A stretch of DNA of 64,000 bases from Stygiolobus sp037389425 (GCF_037389425.1 NZ_JBBHKR010000062.1:87452-151451); one strand, 5' to 3'; positions 8,232-17,185 are shown, counted from the first letter of the stretch. Notes: generated by a model from the sequence alone, not told the origin. Program-made: numbers and translations.

Positions 8232-9377
8232 GTGGCACAAGATTTTAACGTTACTCCATGGGAAGTTAAGGGAAAGGTAGACTATGATAAGTTGATCATT
8301 CAGTTTGGAACTCAGAAGCTGACTGAGGAACTAAAAGAAAAAACTAAGAGACTCATAAACGATGAACTTCACGTTATGCTTAGGCGTAATGTGTTCTTTT
8401 CTCACAGGGACTATGACCTGATATTGAAGGATTATGAAGACGGTAGAGGCTTTTTCCTTTACACCGGTAGAGCTCCTTCTTTAGGAATGCACATTGGACA
8501 TTTAATTCCTTTCATATTCACGAAATGGCTGCAAGACAAATTTAAGGTAAACGTATATATCGAAGTCACAGATGATGAGAAGTTCATGAGAAATGTCGAT
8601 TACACGCTTGATCAAACTAGGCAATGGGCATATGACAATATTTTAGATATAATTGCTGTTGGATTTGACCCCGATAGGACTTTCATTTTCCAAGATACGG
8701 AGTATATTAGAAATATGTACCCTATAGCAATCAAGATAGCCAAGAAGCTAACGTTTAATGAAGTAAGGGCTACTTTCGGCTTAGACACTTCTTCTAACAT
8801 AGGCATTATCTTTTATCCTGCTCTGCAGATCGCCCCTACTATGTTTGAACGTAAAAGATGTCTTATTCCGGCTGGTATTGACCAAGATCCTTACTGGAGA
8901 CTGCAAAGGGATATAGCAGAGAGTTTAGGATATTATAAGGCTGCTCAGATCCACAGCAAATTTCTGCCACCTTTAACAGGTCCTGAGGGTAAAATGAGTT
9001 CGTCTCAACCAGAATCTGCAATATATCTTACCGATGATCCTAAAACTGTAGAGAGAAAGATCATGAAATATGCATTCTCTGGAGGACAACCTACAATAGA
9101 ACTTCATAGAAAATACGGAGGTAATCCGGATATAGATGTTTCCTTTCAGTGGTTATATATGTTTTTTGAACCAGACGACAATAAGATAAAGAAAATCGAG
9201 GAGGAATACAGAAGTGGTAAGATGCTGACGGGCGAGCTAAAGAGTATTCTGGTTGAGAAATTAAATGCGTTTTTAGAGGAGCATAGAAACAAAAGGGAAG
9301 AAGCTAAAAAGTTAGTTAATACGTTCAAATATGATGGAACGTTAGCTAGAGAGATGTGGAAGAAGATTCATGAATAG
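8232..9377 (+). CDS. trpS: tryptophanyl-tRNA synthetase
   Basis: 381 aa, GTG start. Class I synthetase charging tRNA-Trp. The HIGH-type motif is GMHIGHL (about residue 85) and the KMSKS-type motif is GKMSSSQPESA (about 256). The archaeal/eukaryal form is recognised by the N-terminal extension (FNVTPWEVKG) and the AGIDQDPYWRL segment. The 3' end overlaps the end of the convergent HTH gene by about 30 nt. Confidence 0.95.
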   Translation: MAQDFNVTPWEVKGKVDYDKLIIQFGTQKLTEELKEKTKRLINDELHVMLRRNVFFSHRDYDLILKDYEDGRGFFLYTGRAPSLGMHIGHLIPFIFTKWLQDKFKVNVYIEVTDDEKFMRNVDYTLDQTRQWAYDNILDIIAVGFDPDRTFIFQDTEYIRNMYPIAIKIAKKLTFNEVRATFGLDTSSNIGIIFYPALQIAPTMFERKRCLIPAGIDQDPYWRLQRDIAESLGYYKAAQIHSKFLPPLTGPEGKMSSSQPESAIYLTDDPKTVERKIMKYAFSGGQPTIELHRKYGGNPDIDVSFQWLYMFFEPDDNKIKKIEEEYRSGKMLTGELKSILVEKLNAFLEEHRNKREEAKKLVNTFKYDGTLAREMWKKIHE

Positions 9378-9789
9378 ATTTATAAAGTCCCATTTTCTTT
9401 AAATGATATACTATTAAGTTGGTGGATTTTCCTAGTTTCTTTGCGATCTTATATATTGACTCTCCGCGCTTATACATATCTTCGATCATCTTTATTTCAC
9501 TGTCCTTTAGTTTTCTCACTCTCCTACCTAAATTGTGTTTTTGTAATATCCTCAGAACCGTTGACTCGCTAATTTTCAGTTCCTTACTAATAGCTCTCGC
9601 ACTCTTTCCTTGTTTTGCAAGTTCAATAACCTTATTTTCGTCCACTTTGTTACTTCTAAGTTTTACCCCAGATTTAATAAGTAAATTCCTTACCTTACCG
9701 TAACTGAGACCAGTAAGTGATGCAATATTCCTTATTGAATAGCCTTGCTCGTAAAGGGACCTAACTTTTTCCTCCATTTCATTTTGCAT
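9346..9789 (-). CDS. triple helix-turn-helix protein (resolvase-type HTH repeats)
   Basis: 147 aa that read as three successive HTH units of about 45 residues: IRNIASLTGLSYGKVRNLL, ARAISKELKISESTVLRIL and IYKIAKKLGKSTNLIVYHL. Each resembles the DNA-binding domain of Hin-type recombinases, but no catalytic domain is present. It is probably a sequence-specific DNA-binding regulator. An 18-bp palindrome directly before the start suggests that it may repress itself. Confidence 0.7.
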   Translation of the reverse strand: MQNEMEEKVRSLYEQGYSIRNIASLTGLSYGKVRNLLIKSGVKLRSNKVDENKVIELAKQGKSARAISKELKISESTVLRILQKHNLGRRVRKLKDSEIKMIEDMYKRGESIYKIAKKLGKSTNLIVYHLKKMGLYKSIHESSSTSL

Positions 9790-9807
9790 GATGATTACAA
9801 AATCATC
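9790..9807 (-). promoter_or_regulatory. palindromic operator candidate before the triple-HTH gene
   Basis: A perfect inverted repeat, GATGATT-4 nt-AATCATC, sits between a TATA-like AAGTTTATTTTA (about 9810-9821) and the ATG at 9789. A protein bound here would block the start of transcription, the classical position for autoregulation. Confidence 0.45.
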
Positions 9808-9942
9808 ACTTAAAATAAACTTTTTCCAGATTTACCGTATATTATCTAAGAGGAGAAAAGATTATGTTAAGGTGAAAAACTGAATTAATTATCTCTTTTG
9901 GCATAGTTCAACTTTAAAGCGTGTTTCAATTTAATTAAATTG

Positions 9943-10512
9943 ATGGGCATTTTTTACATTATATTGATAGGTGCTGTTATGGGCCTTTCAATCGCCGCAC
10001 CGCCCGGTCCTATAAATGCTATGATGGCACATGAATCTTTAAGATCCTCGTTACACGGAACCAGTGTAGGGGCCGGGGCGATGACTGCTGACTTCATATT
10101 TTTCTTATTAACGTTCTTTTTTAAATCTCTAATACCTCAGAACGTCTTATTTATCTTTTACATAATCGGAGGAATTTATATGTTATATCTCGCCTACGGT
10201 GTTTGGAAAACAAAGACTTTTAACACGAGCATTAAGGGCAGTTACGTTAAAGGTCTTACCACAGCCCTCGTTAATCCTTACCAGATAGGGTGGTGGCTAA
10301 CCTTTGGGATATCTATGCTCGACCAGTTTTCCATTTATATAGCACCAGGCTTTTTCTTAGGTATACTTATCTGGATCCTTTCATTCCCTGTGGTTATCAG
10401 TAAATACGGAAAGGATTACATCTTATATGTCAAGATATTTTCTTTAATCGTCCTAACGGTATTTGGAGTGTATTTCCTTTATCAGGGGGTAAGTTATGTT
10501 ATCAAAATGTGA
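9943..10512 (+). CDS. LysE-family transporter
   Basis: About 189 aa with five or six membrane helices. The LysE/RhtB signature is present at the N-terminus in IAAPPGPINAMMAHESLR. Family members export amino acids or related metabolites. An ACTTTAAAG box at 9911 places the transcript start close to the ATG at 9943. The gene overlaps the next one by 17 nt. Confidence 0.8.
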   Translation: MGIFYIILIGAVMGLSIAAPPGPINAMMAHESLRSSLHGTSVGAGAMTADFIFFLLTFFFKSLIPQNVLFIFYIIGGIYMLYLAYGVWKTKTFNTSIKGSYVKGLTTALVNPYQIGWWLTFGISMLDQFSIYIAPGFFLGILIWILSFPVVISKYGKDYILYVKIFSLIVLTVFGVYFLYQGVSYVIKM

Positions 10513-11218
10513 AATTAGAAAAAAAGTTTGGAGTCTATTGGAGGAAACTAATATAGCCGCATTTCCTAGGCCAGTATTGGGTAGAATCCCTAATTTCAAG
10601 GGGGCAGAGAAAGCGGCGGAAAAGCTTTCGGGTACTCCTGAATTCCAAAGAGCTAAATTCATCAAGGTAAATCCAGACTCACCGCAAAGATATGTAAGAG
10701 AGCTAGCTTTACGCCAAGGTAAAATTGTTCTAGTACCGACTCCTAGGCTTAAAGGGGACTTCTATCTATTAGACCCATCCAAAATTAGAGACTTCAGGGA
10801 AGCATCTAAAATCTCAGGGTTTGCCAAGTACGGTGAGGTCGCAGATATATATTCTATTCCAAATATAGATTTGGTTGTAGTTGGCAGTGTAGCGGTTACG
10901 CTATCAGGAGACAGAGTAGGCAAAGGAGAAGGGTATAGTGAGTTAGAGTTTGCAATACTGAGAGAATTAAATAAGATTAATGAAAAAACTCCAGTTGTTA
11001 CGACAGTCCATGATATTCAGATAGTGGAAAGTATACCCGTAGAGCCTTACGATGTACCTTTAGATATAATTGCAACTCCGACTAGGGTTATAAGAGTGAA
11101 TAGGACTAGAGAAAAGCCACCTGGTCTTTTACTGGAATATTTAACCAAAGAAAAGATCGAAGACACTCCCTTTCTGAAAAAATATTTAGGCCAGAGAAAG
11201 CGAAATAACACCCTTTAA
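10496..11218 (+). CDS. 5-formyltetrahydrofolate cyclo-ligase-like protein
   Basis: 240 aa. The fold of MTHFS is seen in the N-terminal LLEETNIAAFPRP, the basic KIVLVPTPRLKGDFYLLDP segment and the GKGEGYSELEFAILRE motif, which corresponds to the family's RLGxGxGYYD signature with changes. Bacterial enzymes convert 5-formyl-THF to methenyl-THF. Sulfolobales use modified folates, so the substrate is uncertain. It overlaps lysE at its start and the convergent regulator at its end. Confidence 0.7.
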   Translation: MLSKCEIRKKVWSLLEETNIAAFPRPVLGRIPNFKGAEKAAEKLSGTPEFQRAKFIKVNPDSPQRYVRELALRQGKIVLVPTPRLKGDFYLLDPSKIRDFREASKISGFAKYGEVADIYSIPNIDLVVVGSVAVTLSGDRVGKGEGYSELEFAILRELNKINEKTPVVTTVHDIQIVESIPVEPYDVPLDIIATPTRVIRVNRTREKPPGLLLEYLTKEKIEDTPFLKKYLGQRKRNNTL

Positions 11219-11539
11219 TTCTCTGCAAAGTTCTTCAGCTTTTCTGGCTAATTTCTCCTTAAGCTCCTCTCTATTTACATTGTAAATATACTTAGGTCTT
11301 CCTCCTTTGCTATTTCCTCCCTTCTCTTTTTCTATCAATCCCGCGTCAGCTAATTTCTTTAACACGAGGCTGGTTCTACTTTTGCTTATTCCCAGTTCGG
11401 TAGATATTGTGTCAACGTCCTTTCCTCCTTTACTTTCAAGGATTTTCAGGAATGCATCTATTTCGGCTTCAGATAGACCATAAGCTACTGCGAGAAATCT
11501 TTTGAAAATTGTAATTTTTTCATTAATTTCAATACTCAT
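11186..11539 (-). CDS. winged-helix regulator, TrmB/Lrs14-like
   Basis: 117 aa. A winged helix occupies residues ~20-90: LSEAEIDAFLKILE, then the recognition region ISTELGISKSRTSLVLKKLADAGL, then the wing with GGRPKYIYNV. The C-terminus is a single amphipathic helix likely to mediate dimers. No ligand domain is present. A GGTGTG Shine-Dalgarno-like sequence lies just before the ATG. Targets are unknown. Confidence 0.75.
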   Translation of the reverse strand: MSIEINEKITIFKRFLAVAYGLSEAEIDAFLKILESKGGKDVDTISTELGISKSRTSLVLKKLADAGLIEKEKGGNSKGGRPKYIYNVNREELKEKLARKAEELCRELKGVISLSLA

Positions 11540-11644
11540 TTTTTCACACCTTACATCTTTTATATTTAATATTCATTTTTTTAAACTTAACTACTATTTC
11601 ACCTTTACACTTATTATTTTTAAATTATTGTATAATCCGATAGT

Positions 11645-11863
11645 ATGAACAAGGATGAGTTAAGGGAAGTAATACTTCAAATACTTGAAGAAAAGAAAGG
11701 TGAAGGTTTAACTTCAACTGAAATTAGAAATATTCTAATTGAGAAAGGCGTGGAGTTTAACATGATAGAATTTAGAGAAGTACTAGCTGATCTAGTAAGG
11801 GAAGGTAAAGTTAAAAAAACTCCTGATTACAACGTTAGAAAGTTTAAGTTTTCTTTACCCTGA
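11645..11863 (+). CDS. small winged-helix-like protein
   Basis: 72 aa, ATG at 11645. The pattern ELREVILQILEEKKGEGLTSTEIRNIL...FREVLADLVREGKVKKTPDY looks like a minimal winged-helix DNA-binding domain. No other motif is seen. Convergent with the Mrp gene, overlapping by 9 nt. Confidence 0.6.
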   Translation: MNKDELREVILQILEEKKGEGLTSTEIRNILIEKGVEFNMIEFREVLADLVREGKVKKTPDYNVRKFKFSLP

Positions 11864-12772
11864 TTGGGGCGTTTCTTGTTGACTGTTCTCTATAATATGG
11901 ATAACTTTTTCTGCTATTTTCATGAACTCCTTCGATGCAGGATCATCTGGATACTTTAAGAAGAATGGTTCTCCTAAATCATTGGCCTGAGCAACTACTG
12001 GGTCTAGAGGTACTTGTCCTAATAGAGGTACTCCCATTTCCTCTGCCATTTTCTTTCCTTTACCCTCTCCGAATATATAGTAAGGTTTGTTGTCAGTCGG
12101 GCATAGGAAGTAGCTCATGTTTTCAATTACACCTAGGATCCTAGCGTTTATAGTTTTAGCAAAGGTTATAGATCTTTTGACTGCTAGTGTAGAGACTTCT
12201 GAAGGTATTGTAACTATGATCATACCAGTTAAGTTAGGGACTAGCTGTGCTACTGACAGAGCCTCATCACCGGTCCCAGGCGGCATATCTATTATTAAGT
12301 AGTCTAACTCTCCCCATTTGACGTCTCCTAAGAATTGTTTAATTGCAGTGTGTTTTATTGCTCCTCTCCAGACTACTGGTGTATCGTCCCTTGGTAATAA
12401 GAAGTCTATTGAGACCACCTTTATACCAAAAGGACCTACTACCGGGTTTATATCGCCCTTATCGTCAGCCGTCAAGTATTGTCCCCTTACTCCTAACATC
12501 TTAGGGACCGAAGGACCGTGGAAATCTACATCAACTATTCCTACACTTCTTCCTGCTGCCGCTAATGCCATGGCTAAGTTAGATGATACAAAAGATTTTC
12601 CTACCCCTCCCTTTCCGCTAAGCACGGCAATTTTATATTTGACGGTCTTCATTTTCATTTGGATTTTTAAGTCTGCAGCTTGAGGGGCTTGAGGGGCTAC
12701 CTTTCTCAAGTCTCTTGGTTGTTTGCTCGGCTGAGGAGATGAAATTCTGAATGGATTATTCCCAGTACTCAA
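11855..12772 (-). CDS. Mrp/NBP35-family P-loop ATPase
   Basis: 305 aa. Deviant Walker A LSGKGGVGKSFVSSNLA (about residues 52-68), Walker B region YLIIDMPPGTGDEAL, and VDVDFHGPSVPKMLG. The first ~40 residues are Pro/Gln-rich and disordered. Mrp/ApbC/NBP35 proteins carry Fe-S clusters to apoproteins. The eukaryal N-terminal four-Cys motif is absent. The kinase gene lies 3 nt upstream. Confidence 0.88.
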   Translation of the reverse strand: MSTGNNPFRISSPQPSKQPRDLRKVAPQAPQAADLKIQMKMKTVKYKIAVLSGKGGVGKSFVSSNLAMALAAAGRSVGIVDVDFHGPSVPKMLGVRGQYLTADDKGDINPVVGPFGIKVVSIDFLLPRDDTPVVWRGAIKHTAIKQFLGDVKWGELDYLIIDMPPGTGDEALSVAQLVPNLTGMIIVTIPSEVSTLAVKRSITFAKTINARILGVIENMSYFLCPTDNKPYYIFGEGKGKKMAEEMGVPLLGQVPLDPVVAQANDLGEPFFLKYPDDPASKEFMKIAEKVIHIIENSQQETPQSG

Positions 12773-12775
12773 AAT

Positions 12776-13363
12776 TTATTCCCTATTCTCATAATCCTCG
12801 TATTCACTAATAATCTTATCTAATTCAAATAATAATGATTGAACTCTCTCATCCCCTAACCAGTCCACTCTCTCGCATTCATAATTCTCTACCATCTCCA
12901 GTATGCGATCTATAGTCTTATCAGTGACGTCAATTTCACACACATTACTGAAATTCTCATATGCTTCTGAACTTACCACACCTAATATTTCAGCTTCAAC
13001 GTTCTCAGCTACCTTTAACTCGTTCCATCCCCTCTTTTTCAATTCTTCATAAAGGGATAAGGGGTGACGTCGTAAGACTATAACCTTATCGGCTTTGCTT
13101 ACGAGTGCTGGATATACTGTCTCTATTACTAAGTTATTCTCGGTGCTCAGGAGCTCCCTTATTACACTCTCTGCTTTCTCTTCATCTAAAATGTAAGTTT
13201 TTCTATTCTTGTCATATTCAGAATAAGCCTTCTTTTCTATGAGGAAAGAAGATAGATGAAGTAGCTTAAAGTTAAGCTTTTCCGATAATGCCTTCGCAAC
13301 CGTAGACTTGCCTACTCCCGGAGTACCAGAGATTACTATAATCAACGTGATAAGAGTGATCAC
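12776..13363 (-). CDS. AK6/Fap7-type adenylate kinase
   Basis: 195 aa. The P-loop GTPGVGKSTVAKAL lies directly after a short hydrophobic strand, and VIETVYPALVSKADKVIVLRRHP contains the Walker-B-like region. The tail is acidic. Archaeal Fap7 homologues help cleave pre-16S rRNA with uS11 and have adenylate-kinase activity. The GTG start at 13363 overlaps the TGA of the upstream 53-aa gene (GTGA), which supports this start and translational coupling. Confidence 0.8.
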   Translation of the reverse strand: MITLITLIIVISGTPGVGKSTVAKALSEKLNFKLLHLSSFLIEKKAYSEYDKNRKTYILDEEKAESVIRELLSTENNLVIETVYPALVSKADKVIVLRRHPLSLYEELKKRGWNELKVAENVEAEILGVVSSEAYENFSNVCEIDVTDKTIDRILEMVENYECERVDWLGDERVQSLLFELDKIISEYEDYENRE

Positions 13364-13521
13364 CGGAAGGCTAAAACTGTTTCTATCACGTATAAGGCTA
13401 TTGATAAGCCTATAAGCAAGAGTTTGATATCTCTATCACCGCTACCTTTCCATATTTCATATACTCCATAAGGAAACATGGCAAGCCCTATAAAGAATAG
13501 AACAAGTTCTATTATGTTCAT
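13360..13521 (-). CDS. small two-helix membrane protein (53 aa)
   Basis: MNIIELVLFFIGLAMFPYG... encodes two hydrophobic helices joined by a short charged loop (EIWKGSGDRDIK). Its ATG overlaps the stop of the rhomboid gene (ATGA) and its TGA overlaps the GTG of the AK6 gene (GTGA). Such double overlap strongly suggests a real gene in an operon. The function is unknown. Confidence 0.65.
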   Translation of the reverse strand: MNIIELVLFFIGLAMFPYGVYEIWKGSGDRDIKLLLIGLSIALYVIETVLAFR

Positions 13522-14081
13522 ATAATAGATCTTTGTTCGTGTCTTACCTTAAAAAGCAAAAGGGAGAATAGTAACCCACCTATGGTACCACCTATGTGGG
13601 CTAGAACGTTCACTTGGAGGAATGGAATAAAATCGCTTAGAATCAGCGCTACTATAAGGAGTATTAAACCACCTTTTTCGTTCTTCTTTAGATATTCATA
13701 AACTGCATAGAACGATAGAAGCCCAAAGATACCGCCAGAAGCTCCAGCAGAAGGTAAACCGTTAGGGTAAACGAGTAGATACAACAAGTTACCGAAAACG
13801 CCAGTGATGAAGAAAATAGCGATCTCTACAACTCCTTCTTTCGACCTGAATAAATAGTACATTATATACAAGGCAATTTCATTGAATCCAAAGTCAATGA
13901 AACTCGGTGTAATCAGTATAGACGTTATTAATTCCCAATAGAAATGATAGTAAATTATTAACGGGTTATATTGTACGAGAAAGAGGAGGTAATAAGGGTT
14001 CAATAACTCTAGAACTTGTCCTACAATATAACCCGACCCAACGAGTATCATAATCAAAACGGTAATTGGTATTCTCTTCAT
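13518..14081 (-). CDS. rhomboid-family intramembrane serine protease
   Basis: 187 aa with about six membrane helices. The catalytic serine is Ser115 in GASGGIFG and the catalytic histidine is His162 in NVLAHIGGTIGG. Rhomboids cut membrane proteins within the bilayer; the natural substrates in Sulfolobales are unknown. It overlaps the following small gene and lies 31 nt downstream of the S2P-like protease gene. Confidence 0.88.
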   Translation of the reverse strand: MKRIPITVLIMILVGSGYIVGQVLELLNPYYLLFLVQYNPLIIYYHFYWELITSILITPSFIDFGFNEIALYIMYYLFRSKEGVVEIAIFFITGVFGNLLYLLVYPNGLPSAGASGGIFGLLSFYAVYEYLKKNEKGGLILLIVALILSDFIPFLQVNVLAHIGGTIGGLLFSLLLFKVRHEQRSII

Positions 14082-14112
14082 TATTGATTTTTCCTCCTAA
14101 AGAGAATTAAGT

Positions 14113-14715
14113 TCACCTCACTAGGAATGTTAGGATGAAGGAGATAAGTATTGCAACACCCCATGCCAGTTTGTTCCACCTTAACACTTTGATTCCATCT
14201 AACGGTGGTATCGGGATCAAGTTAAAGAAAGCTACATAACTATTAAATGCAAATATTTGTAGAAGAATTGTGTTTACAAGAGAGTTCCCGAATAAGAAGG
14301 CACTTGCAAACAACGAGATTATTGCAATTATTATATTTGTAACCGGACCAGCAAAAGCTGTTTTACCCGATAATTCTTCTCCCATTAGCCCGAATCTACA
14401 AAGTATAGCTGTATATCCTGCGACAAAGATTAGAATGCCATGTTTGTAATATCCACTAAGGAAGTTTATTAGGAATGTTACAAGAAAGCCTTTAAAACTC
14501 AACACAAACCTGGAATTACATCCGTAATTTCTTGCCGTCTGTCTGTGAGCCAGCTCATGGGGGACAATTGCTGTAGTTGCTGTTAAAACTGCTATTCCTA
14601 AATAGAGCGGATTAAAAGACATGAAAGCTACTGCAAGAGAAAGTATTGCTAGAACGAAAGAAAGAGCTTCATTTAAATCTCTGAATTTCACTTCAAGTTC
14701 ATTAATAAAGCTCAA
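14113..14715 (-). CDS. site-2 protease-like (M50) membrane metalloprotease
   Basis: 200 aa. The zinc motif HELAH (His53, Glu54, His57) is in an early membrane helix; the second motif NLIPIPPLDGIKVL supplies the Asp ligand near residue 175. It is a minimal S2P core with no PDZ domain. S2P enzymes release membrane-tethered regulators. Sitting next to a rhomboid gene in the same orientation, it may take part in a shared membrane-proteolysis pathway (inference). Confidence 0.85.
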   Translation of the reverse strand: MSFINELEVKFRDLNEALSFVLAILSLAVAFMSFNPLYLGIAVLTATTAIVPHELAHRQTARNYGCNSRFVLSFKGFLVTFLINFLSGYYKHGILIFVAGYTAILCRFGLMGEELSGKTAFAGPVTNIIIAIISLFASAFLFGNSLVNTILLQIFAFNSYVAFFNLIPIPPLDGIKVLRWNKLAWGVAILISFILTFLVR

Positions 14716-14754
14716 GGTTATCTTCCAAGTTATCTCGGCTATTGGCTAAAAACT

Positions 14755-15336
14755 TTATTGAATGCTTATATCAGTGGAGTAATCAAAATTAGGAGACTCA
14801 ATACGCCAAACTAATCCTCTCTTTTTGTCATCTATCGATATCATCTTCTCTCTAATTATTCCTTCAAAGCTTACGTTTGATAATTTCTTGAAAGCATTAA
14901 ACGCTTCGAATACCGCAAACTTGTATGGATAAGGCATTTTTATTTTCACACAATCTAGAGAAAGTATATTTCTCATTGTGGTAAGCATAGCGTCGTTGAA
15001 AAATTCAGGTTTACTAAAAGTAACTTGTGCAGTACCATTGTAGTTCACGATGGTTACAAACGTGTGGAGCTCTTCACCCCCCTTCATAATCCAAAGCTCA
15101 AATATAGTCCCTAGATTACAAGGTTCCTCAACCTTACTCTCTCCTCCGGTATAGGAGGTAAACAAAGGGGTCTTATCAGCTATGAACTCTGATAAAGAGT
15201 TTGCAAAAGTCTTAGGTTTTATACCTACCTTTCCAAGCTCTTCTACAACTGATTTTGTCAAACCGATTACGTTATTATCTTCGGTTAAAAATTTGAAATC
15301 TCCTTGTATTCTATTTATGTATGCTTCATACTTCAC
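14755..15336 (-). CDS. conserved protein of unknown function
   Basis: 193 aa, not recognised. It is soluble in appearance, with mixed charge, two Cys (EEPCNLG and LSLDCVKIKMP) and alternating strands and helices; no membrane segment or catalytic motif is visible. It precedes the protease run in the same direction, 39 nt before the S2P gene. Confidence 0.6.
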   Translation of the reverse strand: MKYEAYINRIQGDFKFLTEDNNVIGLTKSVVEELGKVGIKPKTFANSLSEFIADKTPLFTSYTGGESKVEEPCNLGTIFELWIMKGGEELHTFVTIVNYNGTAQVTFSKPEFFNDAMLTTMRNILSLDCVKIKMPYPYKFAVFEAFNAFKKLSNVSFEGIIREKMISIDDKKRGLVWRIESPNFDYSTDISIQ

Positions 15337-15345
15337 AATATTTAT

Positions 15346-15513
15346 TTATTTAGAGTTTCCGTTTAAATACTTTGCATATAATTCCGCTTCTATGTTCATA
15401 TTCTTTATAAGTATAAGCTGAATTAGTTCTCTATCCTTCTCGCTTATCTCTGAATCCTTTATCATGTGTTCTACTTCTTCTAATTTTTTCACTATTTCAC
15501 TTAGGCTGTGCAT
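15346..15513 (-). CDS. small helical protein (55 aa)
   Basis: Begins MHSLSEIVKKLEEVEHMIKD and continues as two charged helices ending YAKYLNGNSK. It has a coiled-coil-like heptad pattern, no Cys, and no membrane part. It ends 10 nt before the start of the 193-aa gene and reads in the same direction. The function is unknown; codon use is like that of its neighbours. Confidence 0.5.
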   Translation of the reverse strand: MHSLSEIVKKLEEVEHMIKDSEISEKDRELIQLILIKNMNIEAELYAKYLNGNSK

Positions 15514-15582
15514 GATAATTATTCAATTATGACTACTACTTAAATGATAACTAATAATAGAACTAGTATTACTAAGGCTTAA

Positions 15583-16515
15583 TTAATTTTCAGATATCTC
15601 TTTATAAGCCCTCCCAATCTCTATAATTTTTTTCACAACCTCGATGGGGTCTCTACCGAAAACGTAAGTGTTAGCCTCAATCCCTTTACCGCCAAGGTGC
15701 ACAACACAATCGAGATCAGGACTGTATACCTTGAGAATGTCATTTATTATCTCGTCGTCACTTATGTAGCAATCTCTGGGTCCTATATATGCTACTTTAA
15801 ATCCGAGTTTTCTTAACGCTTTTCCTACACCTTCGTCATATTTTATATTCATCACAGACCTTATTTCACTGTTCTTACTCATAACGTTTAGAAGGATCTT
15901 AGACAAATGTTTACTTGCTCCCCAAATGGGCTTTGAGGCGGGAGTTGGTAAACCCATGACTTTGGTTATCCTCCCAGCTACAGCGATTACATCGTTTTCG
16001 TTTTTTGCATTCTGCCTTGCGTAGGCTAAATTACTTAGTACCTCTGGAATGAGGGGGGTGATCAAGGGATTTTGGATCATTGAAAGGGCTACCTCCATCT
16101 CGTTTTCTTCTTTAGTTCTATATAAGTTCCTACAGATTTCACAATCGGGCGGAACATATTTGTCCTTTTCTTTATGATATTTACAGAACTTAAGTTCGCT
16201 CAACTCCTTCAAACCGAAGTCTGTGAGGTAGTAGATAGCCCCCTTTACGTCATTATTACTTAATAAGTCGACTAATGTTGAGAGTAATGAGTCTATGTCA
16301 TCTTTAGAGAGACCCATTTCGGTTAATTTTTCATACCCCTTTTGTTCGTCCTCATCCAAGTATTGTTTCACGGCAGGTTGAGTAACACCTAAAAGGGCAG
16401 ATATTTTACTTTGACTCATTCCGTATTCTCTAAGTTTTTTAGCTAGTAACATTCTAATAGTAGGAGTGAGCTCATCCGTAATCAAGGATAAAGGTGTTTT
16501 AACCACGATTATCAC
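15583..16515 (-). CDS. HTH-ThiN thiamine-responsive regulator (ThiR-like)
   Basis: About 310 aa. The N-terminal HTH has LREYGMSQSKISALLGVTQPAVKQYL; then comes a small Cys cluster (FCKYHKE...PPDCEICRN) that may bind metal. The C-terminal ThiN domain (about residues 165-305) includes TPASKPIWGASKH and MNIKYDEGVGKALRKLGF. In archaea ThiN fused to an HTH acts as the thiamine-phosphate-sensing repressor ThiR. The start is the GTG at 16515 or 16506; the region overlaps the divergent NurA-like gene. Confidence 0.8.
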   Translation of the reverse strand: MIIVVKTPLSLITDELTPTIRMLLAKKLREYGMSQSKISALLGVTQPAVKQYLDEDEQKGYEKLTEMGLSKDDIDSLLSTLVDLLSNNDVKGAIYYLTDFGLKELSELKFCKYHKEKDKYVPPDCEICRNLYRTKEENEMEVALSMIQNPLITPLIPEVLSNLAYARQNAKNENDVIAVAGRITKVMGLPTPASKPIWGASKHLSKILLNVMSKNSEIRSVMNIKYDEGVGKALRKLGFKVAYIGPRDCYISDDEIINDILKVYSPDLDCVVHLGGKGIEANTYVFGRDPIEVVKKIIEIGRAYKEISEN

Positions 16516-17185
16516 ATTATCAGAAGTAATAAAAAATAAACAGTTCACATTTAAAGCTATAGATGGAAGTTTTCACGAGGTAAAAACGAGAGAGGGAAGT
16601 TTTGCCTACATAACTCTAGGCATAGTAAAAGGGAAGATACTCAACTCTTCTTTCACGATAGACGAATTAAGTTACAAGGAGAAATTGTGTGAGAACTGTA
16701 ACACGGAAGAGATAATGAGGGAAATGGAATACGAAGAAGCGTTAAACAGCGAAAAGGATGTAGACTTAGTCTTTATGGACAGAAAGCTGAGTTACGATAA
16801 ATTTAATCTTCCCGTAAATATAATTGCAATAGTTAAAGACCCTCAAGTAGTTGACCTCGATATCGAGAAAAGCGAACCGTGGTTAGTCGAGGTATATAAC
16901 GAAGGAAAGATTAGAGGGGCTTATTTTAAGCTCTTTAATTTCTCATGGATATTCCTCGTAGAGACTTCGAGTAACTTACCGTGGGAAGAAATTCTCGCCA
17001 TCCTCTATATTCTAGGAAGAGAACCGATACCAGAGGCTTTAGGATATAATTATCCCCTCTTCCTTGCTGACAAGGTTGCTAAGTATTACCGCGACAAAGA
17101 GAGTAGGATATTAAACTTTGTTACCAGAAACTCAACTTATAGGTCTTTCAGGAGTTTGATAGAAAAAAATAGGAGGGGGGTGTAG
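16466..17185 (+). CDS. NurA-domain-like nuclease
   Basis: 239 aa. AIDGSFHEV (Asp33) corresponds to the first metal-binding motif of NurA; FMDRKLSYDKF (Asp105) matches the second, where NurA normally has LDGSL. The C-terminus GYNYPLFLADKVAKYYRDKE is the usual NurA ending. NurA is a 5'-3' nuclease working with the HerA hexamer in end resection. This copy is shorter than canonical Sulfolobales NurA (over 300 aa). GTG 16466 is the only normal start and overlaps thiR. The adjacent HerA-like gene strongly supports the call. Confidence 0.65.
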   Translation: MSSSVIKDKGVLTTIITLSEVIKNKQFTFKAIDGSFHEVKTREGSFAYITLGIVKGKILNSSFTIDELSYKEKLCENCNTEEIMREMEYEEALNSEKDVDLVFMDRKLSYDKFNLPVNIIAIVKDPQVVDLDIEKSEPWLVEVYNEGKIRGAYFKLFNFSWIFLVETSSNLPWEEILAILYILGREPIPEALGYNYPLFLADKVAKYYRDKESRILNFVTRNSTYRSFRSLIEKNRRGV

